Positions 23,990 through 33,578 of a stretch of DNA of 64,000 nucleotides are shown piece by piece; position 1 is the stretch's first letter, and every line of letters starts with the position of its first letter. A model generated the notes under the pieces. That model had not been told where the DNA came from. It was given only the letters and a program-made list of their open reading frames with translations, and did no database searches. The DNA is from Robiginitomaculum sp. (GTDB lineage Bacteria > Pseudomonadota > Alphaproteobacteria > Caulobacterales > Maricaulaceae). The position numbers were made by a program, and so were the translations under genes. The stretch covers positions 1 to 64,000 of the forward strand of contig JAESQN010000002.1 of NCBI GenBank assembly GCA_016765135.1, in the 5' to 3' direction.

Positions 23990-25354
23990 CTACTCAAATG
24001 CGTCTTCTTTGAACAGCTCGTCGCGGTCAACTTTCTTATCGGTGACCTTTGCAGTCTCGATGATCAAATCGACGACTTTTTCCTCAAATATAGGTGCGCG
24101 CAATTGTGCGACCGCATCTGGGTTCTTCTGGAAAAACTCCAAGACTTGCTGCTCTTCGCCCGGATAACGACGCGCTTCGGCGATCATTGCTTGCTGTAAT
24201 TCTTCATTACTGATTTGCACTTCAGCCTTTGCGCCCATTTCGGCCAAAACCAGACCAAGACGCACACGGCGCTCCGCGATTTTTTTATAATCGGCCTTTA
24301 GCTTTTTATCGGACTTCTTAGCGTCGTCCTCGTCCAACTGCCCGGCTTCTTTTTCTTTCTCAACCTGCTGCCAGATATTTGAAAACTCGGCTTCCACCAT
24401 GTTAGGCGGTAGATCAAAGTCGTGTTTTTTATCAAGATCGTCCAAGATAGCGCGTTTGAGCTTCATACGCACCTGACCTTCAAGTTCGCTTTCGGCCTGT
24501 TTGCTCACGACCTCCTTGAGGGCTTTCAAATCATCAAAGCCGAATTTTTTGGCCAGGTCATCGTCAAGCTCGGCTGGCTTTCCGCCCTGGACTTCCAAAA
24601 CCTCGGTCTCGAAAATCGCTTCCTTATTGGCAAGCTCCTCGACCTGGTATTCTTTGGGGAATGTCACGGTCACATCAAGTTTATCACCAGCCTTGGCACC
24701 AATTAACTGCTCTTCAAATCCGGGAATAAAGCTATTAGAGCCGAGCACCAATTGATGTCCGTCCATAGCTCCACCGTCAAAGGCTTCGCCGCCCACACGG
24801 CCAACAAAATTGATCAGCACCGCATCATCTTTTTTGGCTTTGGCAGTTTTGGCTTTTTTCTTGTAGCTAAGCTGGTCTTTGGTCAAATCGGCCAGGCGCT
24901 CGTCAACATGCTCGTCAGCAAGATCGCAGGTCAGGCGCGTGAATTTTAGTGTCTTGGGATCGACGGGTTCAAATTCAGGAATAGTTTCGACTTCGATAGT
25001 ATATTGCAAATCCGCCTTACCGCTCGTGACTTCAGCGCCATTGGCGCGCAGATCAATTTTGGGCTGACCAGCCGGACGGATTTTATTGTCCTCCAGGGCT
25101 TTTTGGGTTGTCTCGGTGACCACTTCTTGCACCACATCATTCATGATGCTTTGGCCGAACATTTTTCGGATATGGGAGATGGGGACTTTGCCGGGGCGAA
25201 AGCCTTTGAGGCTGACTTGTGGCTGCATCTCTTTAATCTTTGCAGCCAGTTTTGTTTCCAAATCGTCCTTACCCACCGTAATTTCAAAAGAGCGGGAAAG
25301 GCCCTTTTCTTTTCCTTGGGGTTTTAATTCTTTAACATTCATGTTCATATCCAA
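23990..25354 (-). CDS. tig: Trigger factor, ribosome-bound chaperone
   Basis: Trigger factor binds the ribosome exit tunnel and shelters nascent chains. The protein is up to 454 residues with the three usual parts: the ribosome-binding domain with GFRPGKVP (residues near 52-59), the FKBP-like isomerase domain (about 155-245, INFVGRVGGEAFDGG and FIPGFEEQLIGAKAGD) and a charged helical C-terminal domain. Translation starts at one of the clustered Met codons MDMNMN. It is the first gene of the tig-clpP-clpX series. Confidence 0.96.
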   Translation of the reverse strand: MDMNMNVKELKPQGKEKGLSRSFEITVGKDDLETKLAAKIKEMQPQVSLKGFRPGKVPISHIRKMFGQSIMNDVVQEVVTETTQKALEDNKIRPAGQPKIDLRANGAEVTSGKADLQYTIEVETIPEFEPVDPKTLKFTRLTCDLADEHVDERLADLTKDQLSYKKKAKTAKAKKDDAVLINFVGRVGGEAFDGGAMDGHQLVLGSNSFIPGFEEQLIGAKAGDKLDVTVTFPKEYQVEELANKEAIFETEVLEVQGGKPAELDDDLAKKFGFDDLKALKEVVSKQAESELEGQVRMKLKRAILDDLDKKHDFDLPPNMVEAEFSNIWQQVEKEKEAGQLDEDDAKKSDKKLKADYKKIAERRVRLGLVLAEMGAKAEVQISNEELQQAMIAEARRYPGEEQQVLEFFQKNPDAVAQLRAPIFEEKVVDLIIETAKVTDKKVDRDELFKEDAFE

Positions 25355-25370
25355 AAGTGTTGGTGTGCCG

Positions 25371-25399
25371 TATATAATTTTTACTTATACTTGCGGCAA
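25371..25399 (-). promoter_or_regulatory. Candidate promoter of tig
   Basis: On the minus strand TTGCCG (-35) and TATATA (-10) are spaced by 17 bp, with the -10 box about 17 bp upstream of the first tig start codon. Both boxes match four of six consensus bases, so this is only a candidate. Confidence 0.3.
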
Positions 25400-25555
25400 T
25401 ATTTTCTGTTATTCAAATAAAATCGGTTGTGACGCCGAGTTTGTGCCGCGCCTTATGTCATGCCTTTACACAATGTGCAACGGGGTTTTTACCCATTTAC
25501 ATTTTGGGTGTATTTTGGGTACACATGCCAAATATGTAGTGGTAAAAACAAGTAG

Positions 25556-26122
25556 ATGAACGGTAATATTATGGACTTTATCCCCGAAGGCAGTATGTGG
25601 CTTCTCTATTTAGGCCTGTTTATAGGGCCATTTATACAAGAAGACACCGCCGTAATCGGCGCGGCCAGCCTGTCTTTGTCCCCGATGCATCCTTGGTTGC
25701 CCATATATATCGCCGTTTTAGCCGGACTGATCACCAGTGATTCGTGGAAATATTGGCTCGGCTGGGCCGCCAAACATCATGATTGGGCCAAAAAATTCGG
25801 GGAACGGGAACGCGTCACCAAAATGAAACACACCGTGTTGAACAATGCCGTAAAGACCCTGATTGCAGTCCGCTTCCTGCCCATGGCCCGCATTCCAACA
25901 TACCTCGCCACAGGATTTTTCGGCGTCCCCTATTACAAATACTGGCTGAGCATAGCCTTTTCGGCAGTGTTATATGTCAGCATGCTCTTCCTAGCCTTTC
26001 ATCTGTTAGGCGAACTAGTCGGCGAGCAGATGAAGAGATATTTACCGTTTGTTGCGGTGGGTCTGGTTGTGAGCGTGTTGGCGGCGTTGTTTTTGCGGAG
26101 ACGGTTTGGAAAAACACAATAA
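25556..26122 (+). CDS. DedA-family (VTT domain) membrane protein
   Basis: A 188-residue inner-membrane protein of the DedA/SNARE-associated family, members of which act in lipid-carrier recycling and membrane homeostasis. Family marks are GPFIQEDTAVIGAA near residue 24 and AVRFLPMARIPTYLATGFFG near residue 105. Four to five hydrophobic segments are visible, and the C-terminus is basic (LRRRFGK). It is monocistronic, diverging from tig. A second ATG five codons in is equally possible. The transported substrate cannot be told from sequence. Confidence 0.85.
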   Translation: MNGNIMDFIPEGSMWLLYLGLFIGPFIQEDTAVIGAASLSLSPMHPWLPIYIAVLAGLITSDSWKYWLGWAAKHHDWAKKFGERERVTKMKHTVLNNAVKTLIAVRFLPMARIPTYLATGFFGVPYYKYWLSIAFSAVLYVSMLFLAFHLLGELVGEQMKRYLPFVAVGLVVSVLAALFLRRRFGKTQ

Positions 26123-26141
26123 TTCAAAAAGTCACCACACT

Positions 26142-26325
26142 CTCCTTCCTCCGTTTTTCACGGGGGAAGTGCCGTAGCTCTTGCGGAGGCGATGGGGGGC
26201 GCACCTCTTGTGCGCAACGGGGCTCTCGGCAAATTCTTAAACATCGTACCGACGCAAGAGCGTCGGCCCCCATCCCCCCTCTGAAGAACGAGGGGTACTT
26301 CCCCCGTGAACGGAGGAAGGAAGAG
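26142..26325. repeat. Large palindromic repeat family B, copy 2
   Basis: A 184-bp imperfect inverted repeat that begins CTCCTTCCTCCGTTTTTCA then GGGGGAAGTGCCG, and ends CTTCCCCCGTGAACGG then AGGAAGG. Its first 50 bases match copy 1 at 15207-15390 almost base for base, while the middle diverges. It fills most of the 360-bp gap between the DedA gene and kynA; the rest of that gap holds nothing else recognisable. Confidence 0.8.
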
Positions 26326-26482
26326 TGTCAAAACACTATACATCCCGGCCAAATCCATATAGCTTCCCCCTATGCAGTTCGCAATTCACATACTTTTAGC
26401 CCAACATGTCCTGCGGGGGTGGCTGACCGGGCACGCCTAGCTCCTCTCTCTCTTTTGCTTTAACAACAATTTGGAGAGACTT

Positions 26483-27229
26483 ATGGATAAGAAATATTAT
26501 TTGGAAATACTGCGTGGTGCTGGCAAGCTGGACTACGAAATCTACTTAAACACCGAGCAATTACTGGCCTGCCAGAAAGAGGCGGACGAGCTTTGTAACC
26601 GCGACGAATTGATGTTTATGATTGTGCATCAAATCGAGGAATTGTGGATGAAGCTCATCGCCACCACATTACTTGAGATCAACGACGAAATGCTGGCAAG
26701 ACGTAGCTATAAAGTTCTGACATTATTTCGCCGCGTCGAAATGTGCCAAGAAATGATGACCACCCAATTGCGTCTTTTGGAGACCATGTCGCCTAAAGAT
26801 TACCAGGAAATCCGGATTTTACTCGGCAATGGTTCTGGACAGGAAAGCCCAGGCTTTCGGGTTTTGCTAAAAATGCCTGCGGATATTTGGGCGACTTTCA
26901 CCAAGATTTACCTTGAGGGCGGTGCCAAGACATTAGAGCAGATTTACGACAGTGAATATGACCACGGCGATGCCTATATGGTTGCGGAAGCTTTGGCCGA
27001 ATTTGACGAACAGTTTCAAAAATTCCGCCATTCCCATATGCAGTTGATTTACCGCAGCATTGGTGTCAACGCCAACTCTCTCAAGGGTCGATCGGTTGAA
27101 ATATTGCAAACCGGGATGCGGCAGAAATTCTTCCCGGATTTATGGCAAGTCCGCGCCGATATGACCGACAGGTGGGGCGGAACCTACGGGAAAACCCGCG
27201 AAAAACTCAACCCAAAAGCTAAATCATAA
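26483..27229 (+). CDS. kynA: Tryptophan 2,3-dioxygenase
   Basis: A heme enzyme that opens the indole ring of L-tryptophan to N-formylkynurenine, the first step of the kynurenine pathway. At 248 residues it has the compact bacterial length. Conserved parts include LDYEIYLNTEQLLACQ, ELMFMIVHQIEELWMKLI (with the substrate-side His), RSYKVLTLFRRVEMCQEMM and FPDLWQVRADMTDRWGGTYG. The ATG is preceded by GGAGAGAC. It is followed after one base by the kynureninase gene. Confidence 0.95.
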   Translation: MDKKYYLEILRGAGKLDYEIYLNTEQLLACQKEADELCNRDELMFMIVHQIEELWMKLIATTLLEINDEMLARRSYKVLTLFRRVEMCQEMMTTQLRLLETMSPKDYQEIRILLGNGSGQESPGFRVLLKMPADIWATFTKIYLEGGAKTLEQIYDSEYDHGDAYMVAEALAEFDEQFQKFRHSHMQLIYRSIGVNANSLKGRSVEILQTGMRQKFFPDLWQVRADMTDRWGGTYGKTREKLNPKAKS

Positions 27230-27230
27230 A

Positions 27231-28340
27231 ATGCATAAGCACTACCACGTCCCGAAAACCTATTTCCTGACCCACAGTGTTGGCTGTTTGCCAAAACAGA
27301 CCAGCGATGATGTAGCTAAAGATTTTTTCGGGCCGTGGCAGGCTTCGGGCGGTAATGCCTGGCCGGATTGGCTGGGTATTCTCACCCGGTTTCGCGTCAG
27401 TATGGGCGAAATCCTCGGTGTGAGCGGTAATACAATTTGCCCGCAAACCAATGTCTCCAGCGCTCTAACCAAAATCATCCATAGTTTACCTATGCGTAAA
27501 GGACGCGATGTTATCTTGCTCAGTGAACAAGACTTCCCGACCATAGGCTTTGCCCTCAAACAAGCCGAACGCGCCGGGTATAAATTGAAATTCATCACGG
27601 GCAACATTACGGATGCACAAGTCTGGGCCGATGCAATGGACAACACTGTAGCCGTGGCCCACATCACCCATGCGCTTTCCAACACATCACATCTATTGCC
27701 TGTAGCCGATATATGCAAGGCCGCCAAAGCCGCCGACATCATCACCATAGTAGACATCGCCCAATCGGTCGGCATTGTCCCCATACACATCCCCGATTGG
27801 CAGGCGGATTTTGTTATTGGCACCAGTGTCAAGTTCATGTGCGGGGGGCCGGGCGCTTGCTTTATGTATGCATCAGATGAGATGATCGAATTGTCCCACC
27901 CCATAGATGTAGGCTGGTTCTCCCATGAGAATCCGTTTGAAATGGACATCCGTGATTTTCGCTATGCAGATGATGCCATGCGGTTTTTCGGTGGCACTCC
28001 CTCCCCCGCCCCGTTCGCGGCGGCCTTGTCTGCCCACACACTGTTGAATAAATCCGGCATTGAAGCCGCACATATATATGTGCAATCCGTGTTGAACGAC
28101 TTGGTGTCCGAGCTTGAGGATGGGGTTTTGGTTTCACCGCGCAATGCGGCACAGCGCGGCGGCACATTAGTTGTTGCGCCGGGGGGTGTTGCACCGAAGC
28201 ACCGCACCCAATTTACCGAAAGCTTAAACGCTGCCAATATTTTGTTCGATGAAAGAGAAGAGGGTTTCCGCTTCTCTTTCCATCACTATACGCCGAAAGA
28301 GGATGTAAAAACGCTCAGCGACGTGCTGAACCGACTTTGA
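27231..28340 (+). CDS. kynU: Kynureninase (PLP enzyme)
   Basis: A fold-type I PLP enzyme of 369 residues that should cleave kynurenine to anthranilate and alanine. Visible features are the cofactor-binding region (TIVDIAQSVGIVPIHI) and the PLP-lysine block GTSVKFMCGGPGACFMY, then a C-terminal small domain. It is about 40 residues shorter than typical kynureninases, so the general class-V aminotransferase label would be safer without context. Pairing with kynA, one base apart, makes kynureninase the best call. No kynurenine formamidase gene is nearby. It converges on petC with a 3-bp gap. Confidence 0.82.
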   Translation: MHKHYHVPKTYFLTHSVGCLPKQTSDDVAKDFFGPWQASGGNAWPDWLGILTRFRVSMGEILGVSGNTICPQTNVSSALTKIIHSLPMRKGRDVILLSEQDFPTIGFALKQAERAGYKLKFITGNITDAQVWADAMDNTVAVAHITHALSNTSHLLPVADICKAAKAADIITIVDIAQSVGIVPIHIPDWQADFVIGTSVKFMCGGPGACFMYASDEMIELSHPIDVGWFSHENPFEMDIRDFRYADDAMRFFGGTPSPAPFAAALSAHTLLNKSGIEAAHIYVQSVLNDLVSELEDGVLVSPRNAAQRGGTLVVAPGGVAPKHRTQFTESLNAANILFDEREEGFRFSFHHYTPKEDVKTLSDVLNRL

Positions 28341-28343
28341 CCT

Positions 28344-29165
28344 CTAATGCTTCACATTCCGCCAGACTTCTTTGTACGTCATGAACAACAGAAGCGTGAA
28401 AATGAACAGGAACAAGAAAGCACCGAAACCGGTTTTCTTGCGCACTTCCATTTTCGGATCACCCGCCCAGGCGAGAAATTCGACCAAATCTTTAGACATT
28501 TGATCGACCGTGGCTTCGGGGCCGTCCTTATATTCCACGCCGCCTTCAAATAATGGTTGCGCCATAGCGATTTGGTTGCCGGGGAAATATGTGTTGTAAT
28601 TTGTCCCCTCACCGACCTTAAAACCGGCGGGCGCATCAACATATCCATTGGCCAGCAAGGCATAAAGATAGTCCGCACCACCGCCCCGAGCCGGAATGAT
28701 TAGGGACAGATCCGGCGGGATCGCGCCGCCGTTTACCGCCGCCGCTGCAATGGCGTTGGGGTATATGTCCGGAAACCCGTCAGCAGGCACACCAGGACGG
28801 GTGATCGGATCGCCACTGTCTTGGTCAATATCCTCAATCTCCCAGTCTTTGGCGAAGGCCTTGACCACCGGGTTATCATTAGGATTGGGGAAGTTCTCAT
28901 CGTAAAACGGCGCACCTTTATCGGCCAGATGATGGAATGATAATTGCTCCAACATATGGCAAGAGGCGCAAACCTCCCGGTAAACTTGATAACCGCGTTG
29001 CATAGCCGGGCGGTCATAAGTCCCACGCGGGCCTTTGAAACCCCACTTTTGTTTATCGGGTTTTGCGCCTGGCGCTGCCGCGCTGGCCAAGCCAGCACTT
29101 ATGAACAAGCTGAACGTAACAACGGCGGCTATAGCGAGCGTTTTTGTAAACATCTTCAACATCAT
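28344..29165 (-). CDS. petC: Cytochrome c1 of the bc1 complex
   Basis: The c-type heme subunit of respiratory complex III, which passes electrons from the Rieske centre to soluble cytochrome c. The 273-residue precursor has a signal peptide (about residues 1-30), the heme site CASCH (Cys66, Cys69, His70), a likely Met ligand in QIAMAQPL, and a C-terminal membrane anchor ([18 protein letters not shown]). Its start overlaps the petB stop by four bases. It is last in a petA-petB-petC operon. Confidence 0.96.
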   Translation of the reverse strand: MMLKMFTKTLAIAAVVTFSLFISAGLASAAAPGAKPDKQKWGFKGPRGTYDRPAMQRGYQVYREVCASCHMLEQLSFHHLADKGAPFYDENFPNPNDNPVVKAFAKDWEIEDIDQDSGDPITRPGVPADGFPDIYPNAIAAAAVNGGAIPPDLSLIIPARGGGADYLYALLANGYVDAPAGFKVGEGTNYNTYFPGNQIAMAQPLFEGGVEYKDGPEATVDQMSKDLVEFLAWAGDPKMEVRKKTGFGAFLFLFIFTLLLFMTYKEVWRNVKH

Positions 29166-30415
29166 GCGTCTCCCGATAATACGGCCTTGGTGATCGAATC
29201 GGGCACCGGTTTGGTTTTTTCAATCCACCCCATTATAGGCAGTATGGGAATGAAATAAGCGAAGTAATAGAACGTTGCAATCCGCGACAGCCATTTGAAC
29301 GTCATGCCCCCCTCACCGATTGGAATAGCAATATCGTCCGGCGCTCTGGCCCCGCACCAACCAAGAATAAATCCGGCAAATATGAAGATGATAAAGAACC
29401 AGCGTGTCACCGGTCTAAAGCGCATGGAGCGGACTTTAGCCGTATCCAACCAAGGCAGGACAAACAAGACAGCAATGGCCGAGAACATCAAAATAACTCC
29501 AAGCAATTTATCAGGCACAGCCCGCAAAATCGCATAAAACGGTAAGAAATACCATTCCGGCACGATTTCCGGCGGCGTCTTCAATGGATCAGCTTTTTGG
29601 TAATTATCCGCGTGACCCAGCGCGTCCGGCAAATAGAACACGAACAGTGCGAAGATCATCATAAATACACCAATGGCGAACGCATCTTTCATGGTGTAAA
29701 ACGGATGGAATGGCAGGGTGTCTTCCTTAGTTTTTGGCTCAATACCAATGGGGTTGTTTTGCCCCACATGATGCACGGCCCAGATGTGCAACCCTACCAA
29801 AGCAACGATCACAAACGGCAGTAAATAATGCAGTGAGAAAAAACGTTGCAAGGTCGGATTGTCAACGGAATACCCGCCGAGCAACCATTGCTGCAGGCTC
29901 TCGCCAACAACAGGAATGGCCCCAAAGAAGCCAGTAATTACGGTCGCACCCCAAAAAGACATTTGTCCCCAAGGCAGGGTATAACCAAGAAAGCCTGTGG
30001 CCATCATGACCAGATAGATCATACAACCAATAATCCACAAAAGTTCACGCGGGGTTTTATAGGAACCGTAATACATGCCCCTGAACATATGCACATAAAC
30101 AGCCAGGAAGAACATGGACGCACCAACGGCATGCATGGGCTGGATCAGCCAGCCAAATTGCACATCGCGCCGGATACGTTGCACGCTATCGAACGCCAGA
30201 TTTACATCCGGCGTGTAATGCATGGCCAGAACAACTCCGGTAATGATTTGCAGCATCAGGATCATGGTTAAAATGCCGCCAAATGCATACCAGTAGTTCA
30301 GGTTACGCGGGGACGGGAAAGCCATAAAATCAACGCCAAAACGGACAATTGGCAAACGTTTGTCGAGCCAGCGTTCAGCCGCATATTTCGGCTCATATGT
30401 TGATGGACCACTCAT
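29162..30415 (-). CDS. petB: Cytochrome b of the bc1 complex
   Basis: The membrane core of complex III with two b hemes and both quinone sites; 417 residues with eight or so transmembrane helices. Family marks are [16 protein letters not shown] (Qo site), [14 protein letters not shown] (the PEWY loop) and the paired heme-ligand His residues in helices B and D (for example [20 protein letters not shown] and [21 protein letters not shown]). It lies between petA (4-bp gap) and petC (4-bp overlap). Confidence 0.97.
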   Translation of the reverse strand: MSGPSTYEPKYAAERWLDKRLPIVRFGVDFMAFPSPRNLNYWYAFGGILTMILMLQIITGVVLAMHYTPDVNLAFDSVQRIRRDVQFGWLIQPMHAVGASMFFLAVYVHMFRGMYYGSYKTPRELLWIIGCMIYLVMMATGFLGYTLPWGQMSFWGATVITGFFGAIPVVGESLQQWLLGGYSVDNPTLQRFFSLHYLLPFVIVALVGLHIWAVHHVGQNNPIGIEPKTKEDTLPFHPFYTMKDAFAIGVFMMIFALFVFYLPDALGHADNYQKADPLKTPPEIVPEWYFLPFYAILRAVPDKLLGVILMFSAIAVLFVLPWLDTAKVRSMRFRPVTRWFFIIFIFAGFILGWCGARAPDDIAIPIGEGGMTFKWLSRIATFYYFAYFIPILPIMGWIEKTKPVPDSITKAVLSGDA

Positions 30416-30419
30416 AAGC

Positions 30420-30983
30420 CTACCCTACCTTTATTATTGTATCAGAGAGATATTTGTATTTTGGAATTTCCATATTTGTTGGGGCTGGCCCTTTGCGAAT
30501 ACGTCCAGACGTATCGTAATGGGAACCATGACACGGGCAGTACCAGCCGTCAAAATCTCCGGCTTCGCCAACCGGGATGCATCCGAAATGCGTACACACG
30601 CCAACCATCACCAAATATTGCTTGTTGAGGGCACCTTGCGGGTTGGTAACTAGCCGCGCATCGTCTGTTTCCGGATCCGGCAAGTCGTCCATTTCAACCG
30701 TGTCAGCTTCCATGATTTCCTTGGCCGTACGGTAGCGCACAAATACGGGCTTGCCACGATAAAGGACTTTCAATTGTTGCCCTTCCTCGACTTTGGACAA
30801 ATCAATTTCGATAGACCCCGCTGCCAATGTATCATTGGCAGCTCCCATTTGCGCCACGAGTGGCCACGCAAGCGCTCCAGCACCCGTAGCTGCAACCGCA
30901 GCCGTGGCGATATAAATAAAATCGCGACGCGTTGGTTCACCATCTGTATCTAGGTGCGCATCCAATTGATCAGTTTCAGACAT
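30420..30983 (-). CDS. petA: Rieske iron-sulfur protein of the bc1 complex
   Basis: The 2Fe-2S subunit of complex III, 187 residues. The N-terminus has a twin-arginine-like signal anchor ([23 protein letters not shown]) that holds it to the membrane. The cluster is bound by CTHFGC and CPCHGSHYD, the canonical Rieske boxes. The start at MSETDQ is chosen because GGGAAGGG lies directly upstream; an earlier in-frame codon lacks one. It is first in petABC. Confidence 0.96.
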   Translation of the reverse strand: MSETDQLDAHLDTDGEPTRRDFIYIATAAVAATGAGALAWPLVAQMGAANDTLAAGSIEIDLSKVEEGQQLKVLYRGKPVFVRYRTAKEIMEADTVEMDDLPDPETDDARLVTNPQGALNKQYLVMVGVCTHFGCIPVGEAGDFDGWYCPCHGSHYDTSGRIRKGPAPTNMEIPKYKYLSDTIIKVG

Positions 30984-31160
30984 ATTTACCCTTCCCATTT
31001 TTAGGACTTCTATACGAGATTTGGTCAAACATAACCATACAGAATTCCCCCTCTGGCAAATGTGCGACGTTTCGCCGCAAGTTTGCGTTTTGCTATGAGG
31101 TTGTTTAAGGGAAGGACGAATGAATATCTACAAGTTTTGCATATTTCCGAGAAGAATTTT

Positions 31161-31616
31161 ATGAAAATCACCCTATACCAACCCGATATTGCCCAAAACC
31201 TTGGTGCCGCTATGCGTCTATGCGTTTGTTTCGGGGTTCCCTTGGCTATAATTGAGCCTTGCGGCTTCCCTTTGACCGTCAAAGCCCTGCGCCGTACCGC
31301 TATGGACTATGCGGCGCAAGTGGATGTGATTCGCCATAAAACATGGGCCGGTTTCGCCGACAGCGAACTGAACGCGGGTAACCGCATCGTCCTTTTATCC
31401 ACCAAAGCCGCCCGCCCGATCACAAACTTTAAATTCAAAGCCAATGACACATTATTGTTTGGCCGTGAAAGCGCCGGTGTCCCAGACGAAATACACGGCG
31501 CAGTTCAAGAGAGGGTATTCATCCCCCTCAACCCAGACGCCAGATCCCTAAACCTGGTATCAAGCGCAAGCATCGCCCTGTTCGAAGCCTTGCGCCAAAC
31601 CGGCGGGCTTAAATAA
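31161..31616 (+). CDS. trmL: tRNA (cytidine/uridine-34-2'-O)-methyltransferase
   Basis: A SPOUT-class trefoil-knot methyltransferase of 151 residues that methylates the wobble ribose of certain leucine tRNAs. Knot motifs are QPDIAQNLGAAMRLC near the start, LLFGRESAGVP and IPLNPDARSLNLVSSASIALFEALRQ. The start MKITLYQPD is chosen because GAGAAG precedes it and because this is the family N-terminus. It is divergent from petABC. Confidence 0.93.
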   Translation: MKITLYQPDIAQNLGAAMRLCVCFGVPLAIIEPCGFPLTVKALRRTAMDYAAQVDVIRHKTWAGFADSELNAGNRIVLLSTKAARPITNFKFKANDTLLFGRESAGVPDEIHGAVQERVFIPLNPDARSLNLVSSASIALFEALRQTGGLK

Positions 31617-31713
31617 ACCATAGCCTAGGCCTGTGGGCATCCAGGCTCAGGACACACGGAGACGTCAAAGATAATGACTTGCAAAGCCCGGTCGCTTTCA
31701 ATAGCTAGAGCAT

Positions 31714-32652
31714 ATGGCTGAAAACAAAATTTCCGGTGAAAACAAATTTAAACTCTACACTATGGTTGCAGCCATAGTGTTGATCTGGAGCACCGCATAT
31801 AACTTAATGTATTACACGGTTTATTCCGGCGGTTTCCCAGCCGAGTGGATACCGGCGGCTCGGACGATATTGCCCGCATTGGCCATAACCATTTACGTAT
31901 ATTCTCGCGGTATGCGACTGCCAAACCTTCGTGATAAACGCTGGCTTTGGTACGGCTTGATGGGCTTTTTCGGCATGACGGCCCCGTTTTTACTATTGGC
32001 ACTGGGCAATGAGCGTGGTGTGGAAAGCGGTATGTCATCTATTTTAACCAATGGTGTTACACCTTTGATCACGATTGTTTTGGCGCATTTTTTGGTTAAA
32101 TCAGAACGCTTGAGCTGGCGCAAATCCGTAGGCTTTGCCATCGGGTTTGTCGGCGTGGTTTTCTTGTTCATGCCAGAAAACCTTGACCTGAAACTTATTC
32201 AAAATTGGCAAGCGCAAGCATTCATTCTTATGGTGGCCCTAAGTTATGCCTTGGCTGCTATCGTTGCCAAGCGAGCGCCCGATACAACGGCCAGTGTCGG
32301 GGCGGCCATTATGTTAATCACGGCAGCGATTACCGCGCTGGTCATTGCACTCCCCTCGGGTATTCCAAATGGGAGTTACTCTGGCGGGGTTCTTTTGGCT
32401 TTGTTCGTGCTGACAGTGTTTTCGACGGGCCTGTCCGATATTCTCTATCTTAAAGTCATAAAAATGTCCGGCCCCAGCATGATTGCCAAAATCAATTATA
32501 TGGTACCGGTTTTCGCCGTCATTTTCGGCATGATATTCCTGCGCGAAGCGTTTAGCTGGCGGTCTATTGCTGCTATGATGATTATCATCACCGGGTTATT
32601 GGTTGCCAAAGCCGACGACAAACAAAGGGCCGAAGATAAAAAACTGAAATGA
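31714..32652 (+). CDS. EamA/DMT-family transporter, paralogue 1
   Basis: A ten-helix drug/metabolite-transporter family protein of 312 residues with two EamA repeats. Shared marks with its two neighbours are LIWSTAYNL in helix 1, TNGVTPLITIVLAHFLV, GFAIGFVGVVFLF and SGPSMIAKINYMVPVFAVIFGMIFL. It is probably an exporter of small metabolites, but the substrate cannot be read from sequence. It is first of three tandem paralogues, with its stop overlapping the next start by four bases. Confidence 0.9.
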   Translation: MAENKISGENKFKLYTMVAAIVLIWSTAYNLMYYTVYSGGFPAEWIPAARTILPALAITIYVYSRGMRLPNLRDKRWLWYGLMGFFGMTAPFLLLALGNERGVESGMSSILTNGVTPLITIVLAHFLVKSERLSWRKSVGFAIGFVGVVFLFMPENLDLKLIQNWQAQAFILMVALSYALAAIVAKRAPDTTASVGAAIMLITAAITALVIALPSGIPNGSYSGGVLLALFVLTVFSTGLSDILYLKVIKMSGPSMIAKINYMVPVFAVIFGMIFLREAFSWRSIAAMMIIITGLLVAKADDKQRAEDKKLK

Positions 32653-33578
32653 CCAAATTCGCTCATCTACCATTAGCATTCCTTATTGCGGTCACCCTGC
32701 TTTTATGGGGCACGGAATATACACTGGTTGGCACTATAGACCCGGCGGCGATTAGCGAAGCCTGGCAGGTGACAATCCGCATGGTATTTGCGGCTTTGCT
32801 TATGGTGATTTTCATCTACGCTCGCGGGTATAAATTACCGGGCCTTACGGACAAAAGCTGGCTGTTTTACGGGACTATGGGTTTTATCGGCATGACCATC
32901 CCGTTTTACCTGATTGCCAGAGGATATAATGCGGGCGTTGACAGCGGGCTTTTGGCCATATTGATCGGCGTGACCCCGCTGTTTACCGTTGTGTTGGCGC
33001 ACTTCTTTGTTCGCTCTGAACCTTTGACACCGCTAAAATCTCTCGGGTTTCTCGTCGGGTTTCTTGGTGTGTGTGTGTTGTTTTTACCCAAAGAACTTAC
33101 CTGGGCGCTGGTGGATAATTGGCAGGCACAGGCCTTGATCATATTGGCGGCTTTAGGATATGCGACAACATCCATTCTCGGCAAACGCGCACCCGAAAAA
33201 CCGGCCAGCGTCGGAGCAGCCATCATGTTGCTCGGCGGTGCAGTGAGCGCCATTATTTGCGCAGTGCTGTTTGCGGGTACCGAAATGCCGCGCACTATAC
33301 CTCCAATAAAAATTCTTACGGCTCTAATAGCTTTGACCATAGGCGCAACATTCCTGGGCAATCTGCTTTACCTGCGCCTGTTGCAAATTTCCGGCCCGAG
33401 CCTGATTGCCAAAATCAATTATATGGTTCCCGTGGTTGCAATCATCTCGGGCATGGTGTTTTTGGGCGAAGGTTTTCAAACCCGCTACGCACTAGCTTTG
33501 ATCATCATAATCACAGGCCTGGCCATTGCCCAACTCGGAACCCCGGCGCAAAATGAGCAGGCGCAACATGGCCCATAA
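32649..33578 (+). CDS. EamA/DMT-family transporter, paralogue 2
   Basis: A second ten-helix EamA protein, 309 residues. It opens with LLLWGTEYTLVG and carries GVTPLFTVVLAHFFV and SGPSLIAKINYMVPVVAIISGMVFL, nearly the same as paralogue 1. It overlaps both neighbours, so the three are surely one transcript. Confidence 0.9.
   Translation: MTKFAHLPLAFLIAVTLLLWGTEYTLVGTIDPAAISEAWQVTIRMVFAALLMVIFIYARGYKLPGLTDKSWLFYGTMGFIGMTIPFYLIARGYNAGVDSGLLAILIGVTPLFTVVLAHFFVRSEPLTPLKSLGFLVGFLGVCVLFLPKELTWALVDNWQAQALIILAALGYATTSILGKRAPEKPASVGAAIMLLGGAVSAIICAVLFAGTEMPRTIPPIKILTALIALTIGATFLGNLLYLRLLQISGPSLIAKINYMVPVVAIISGMVFLGEGFQTRYALALIIIITGLAIAQLGTPAQNEQAQHGP

Noticed and set aside
25501-25520. Direct repeat ATTTTGGGT upstream of the DedA gene
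   Set aside because: Two 9-bp copies two bases apart in AT-rich DNA are easily due to chance and no site type fits.
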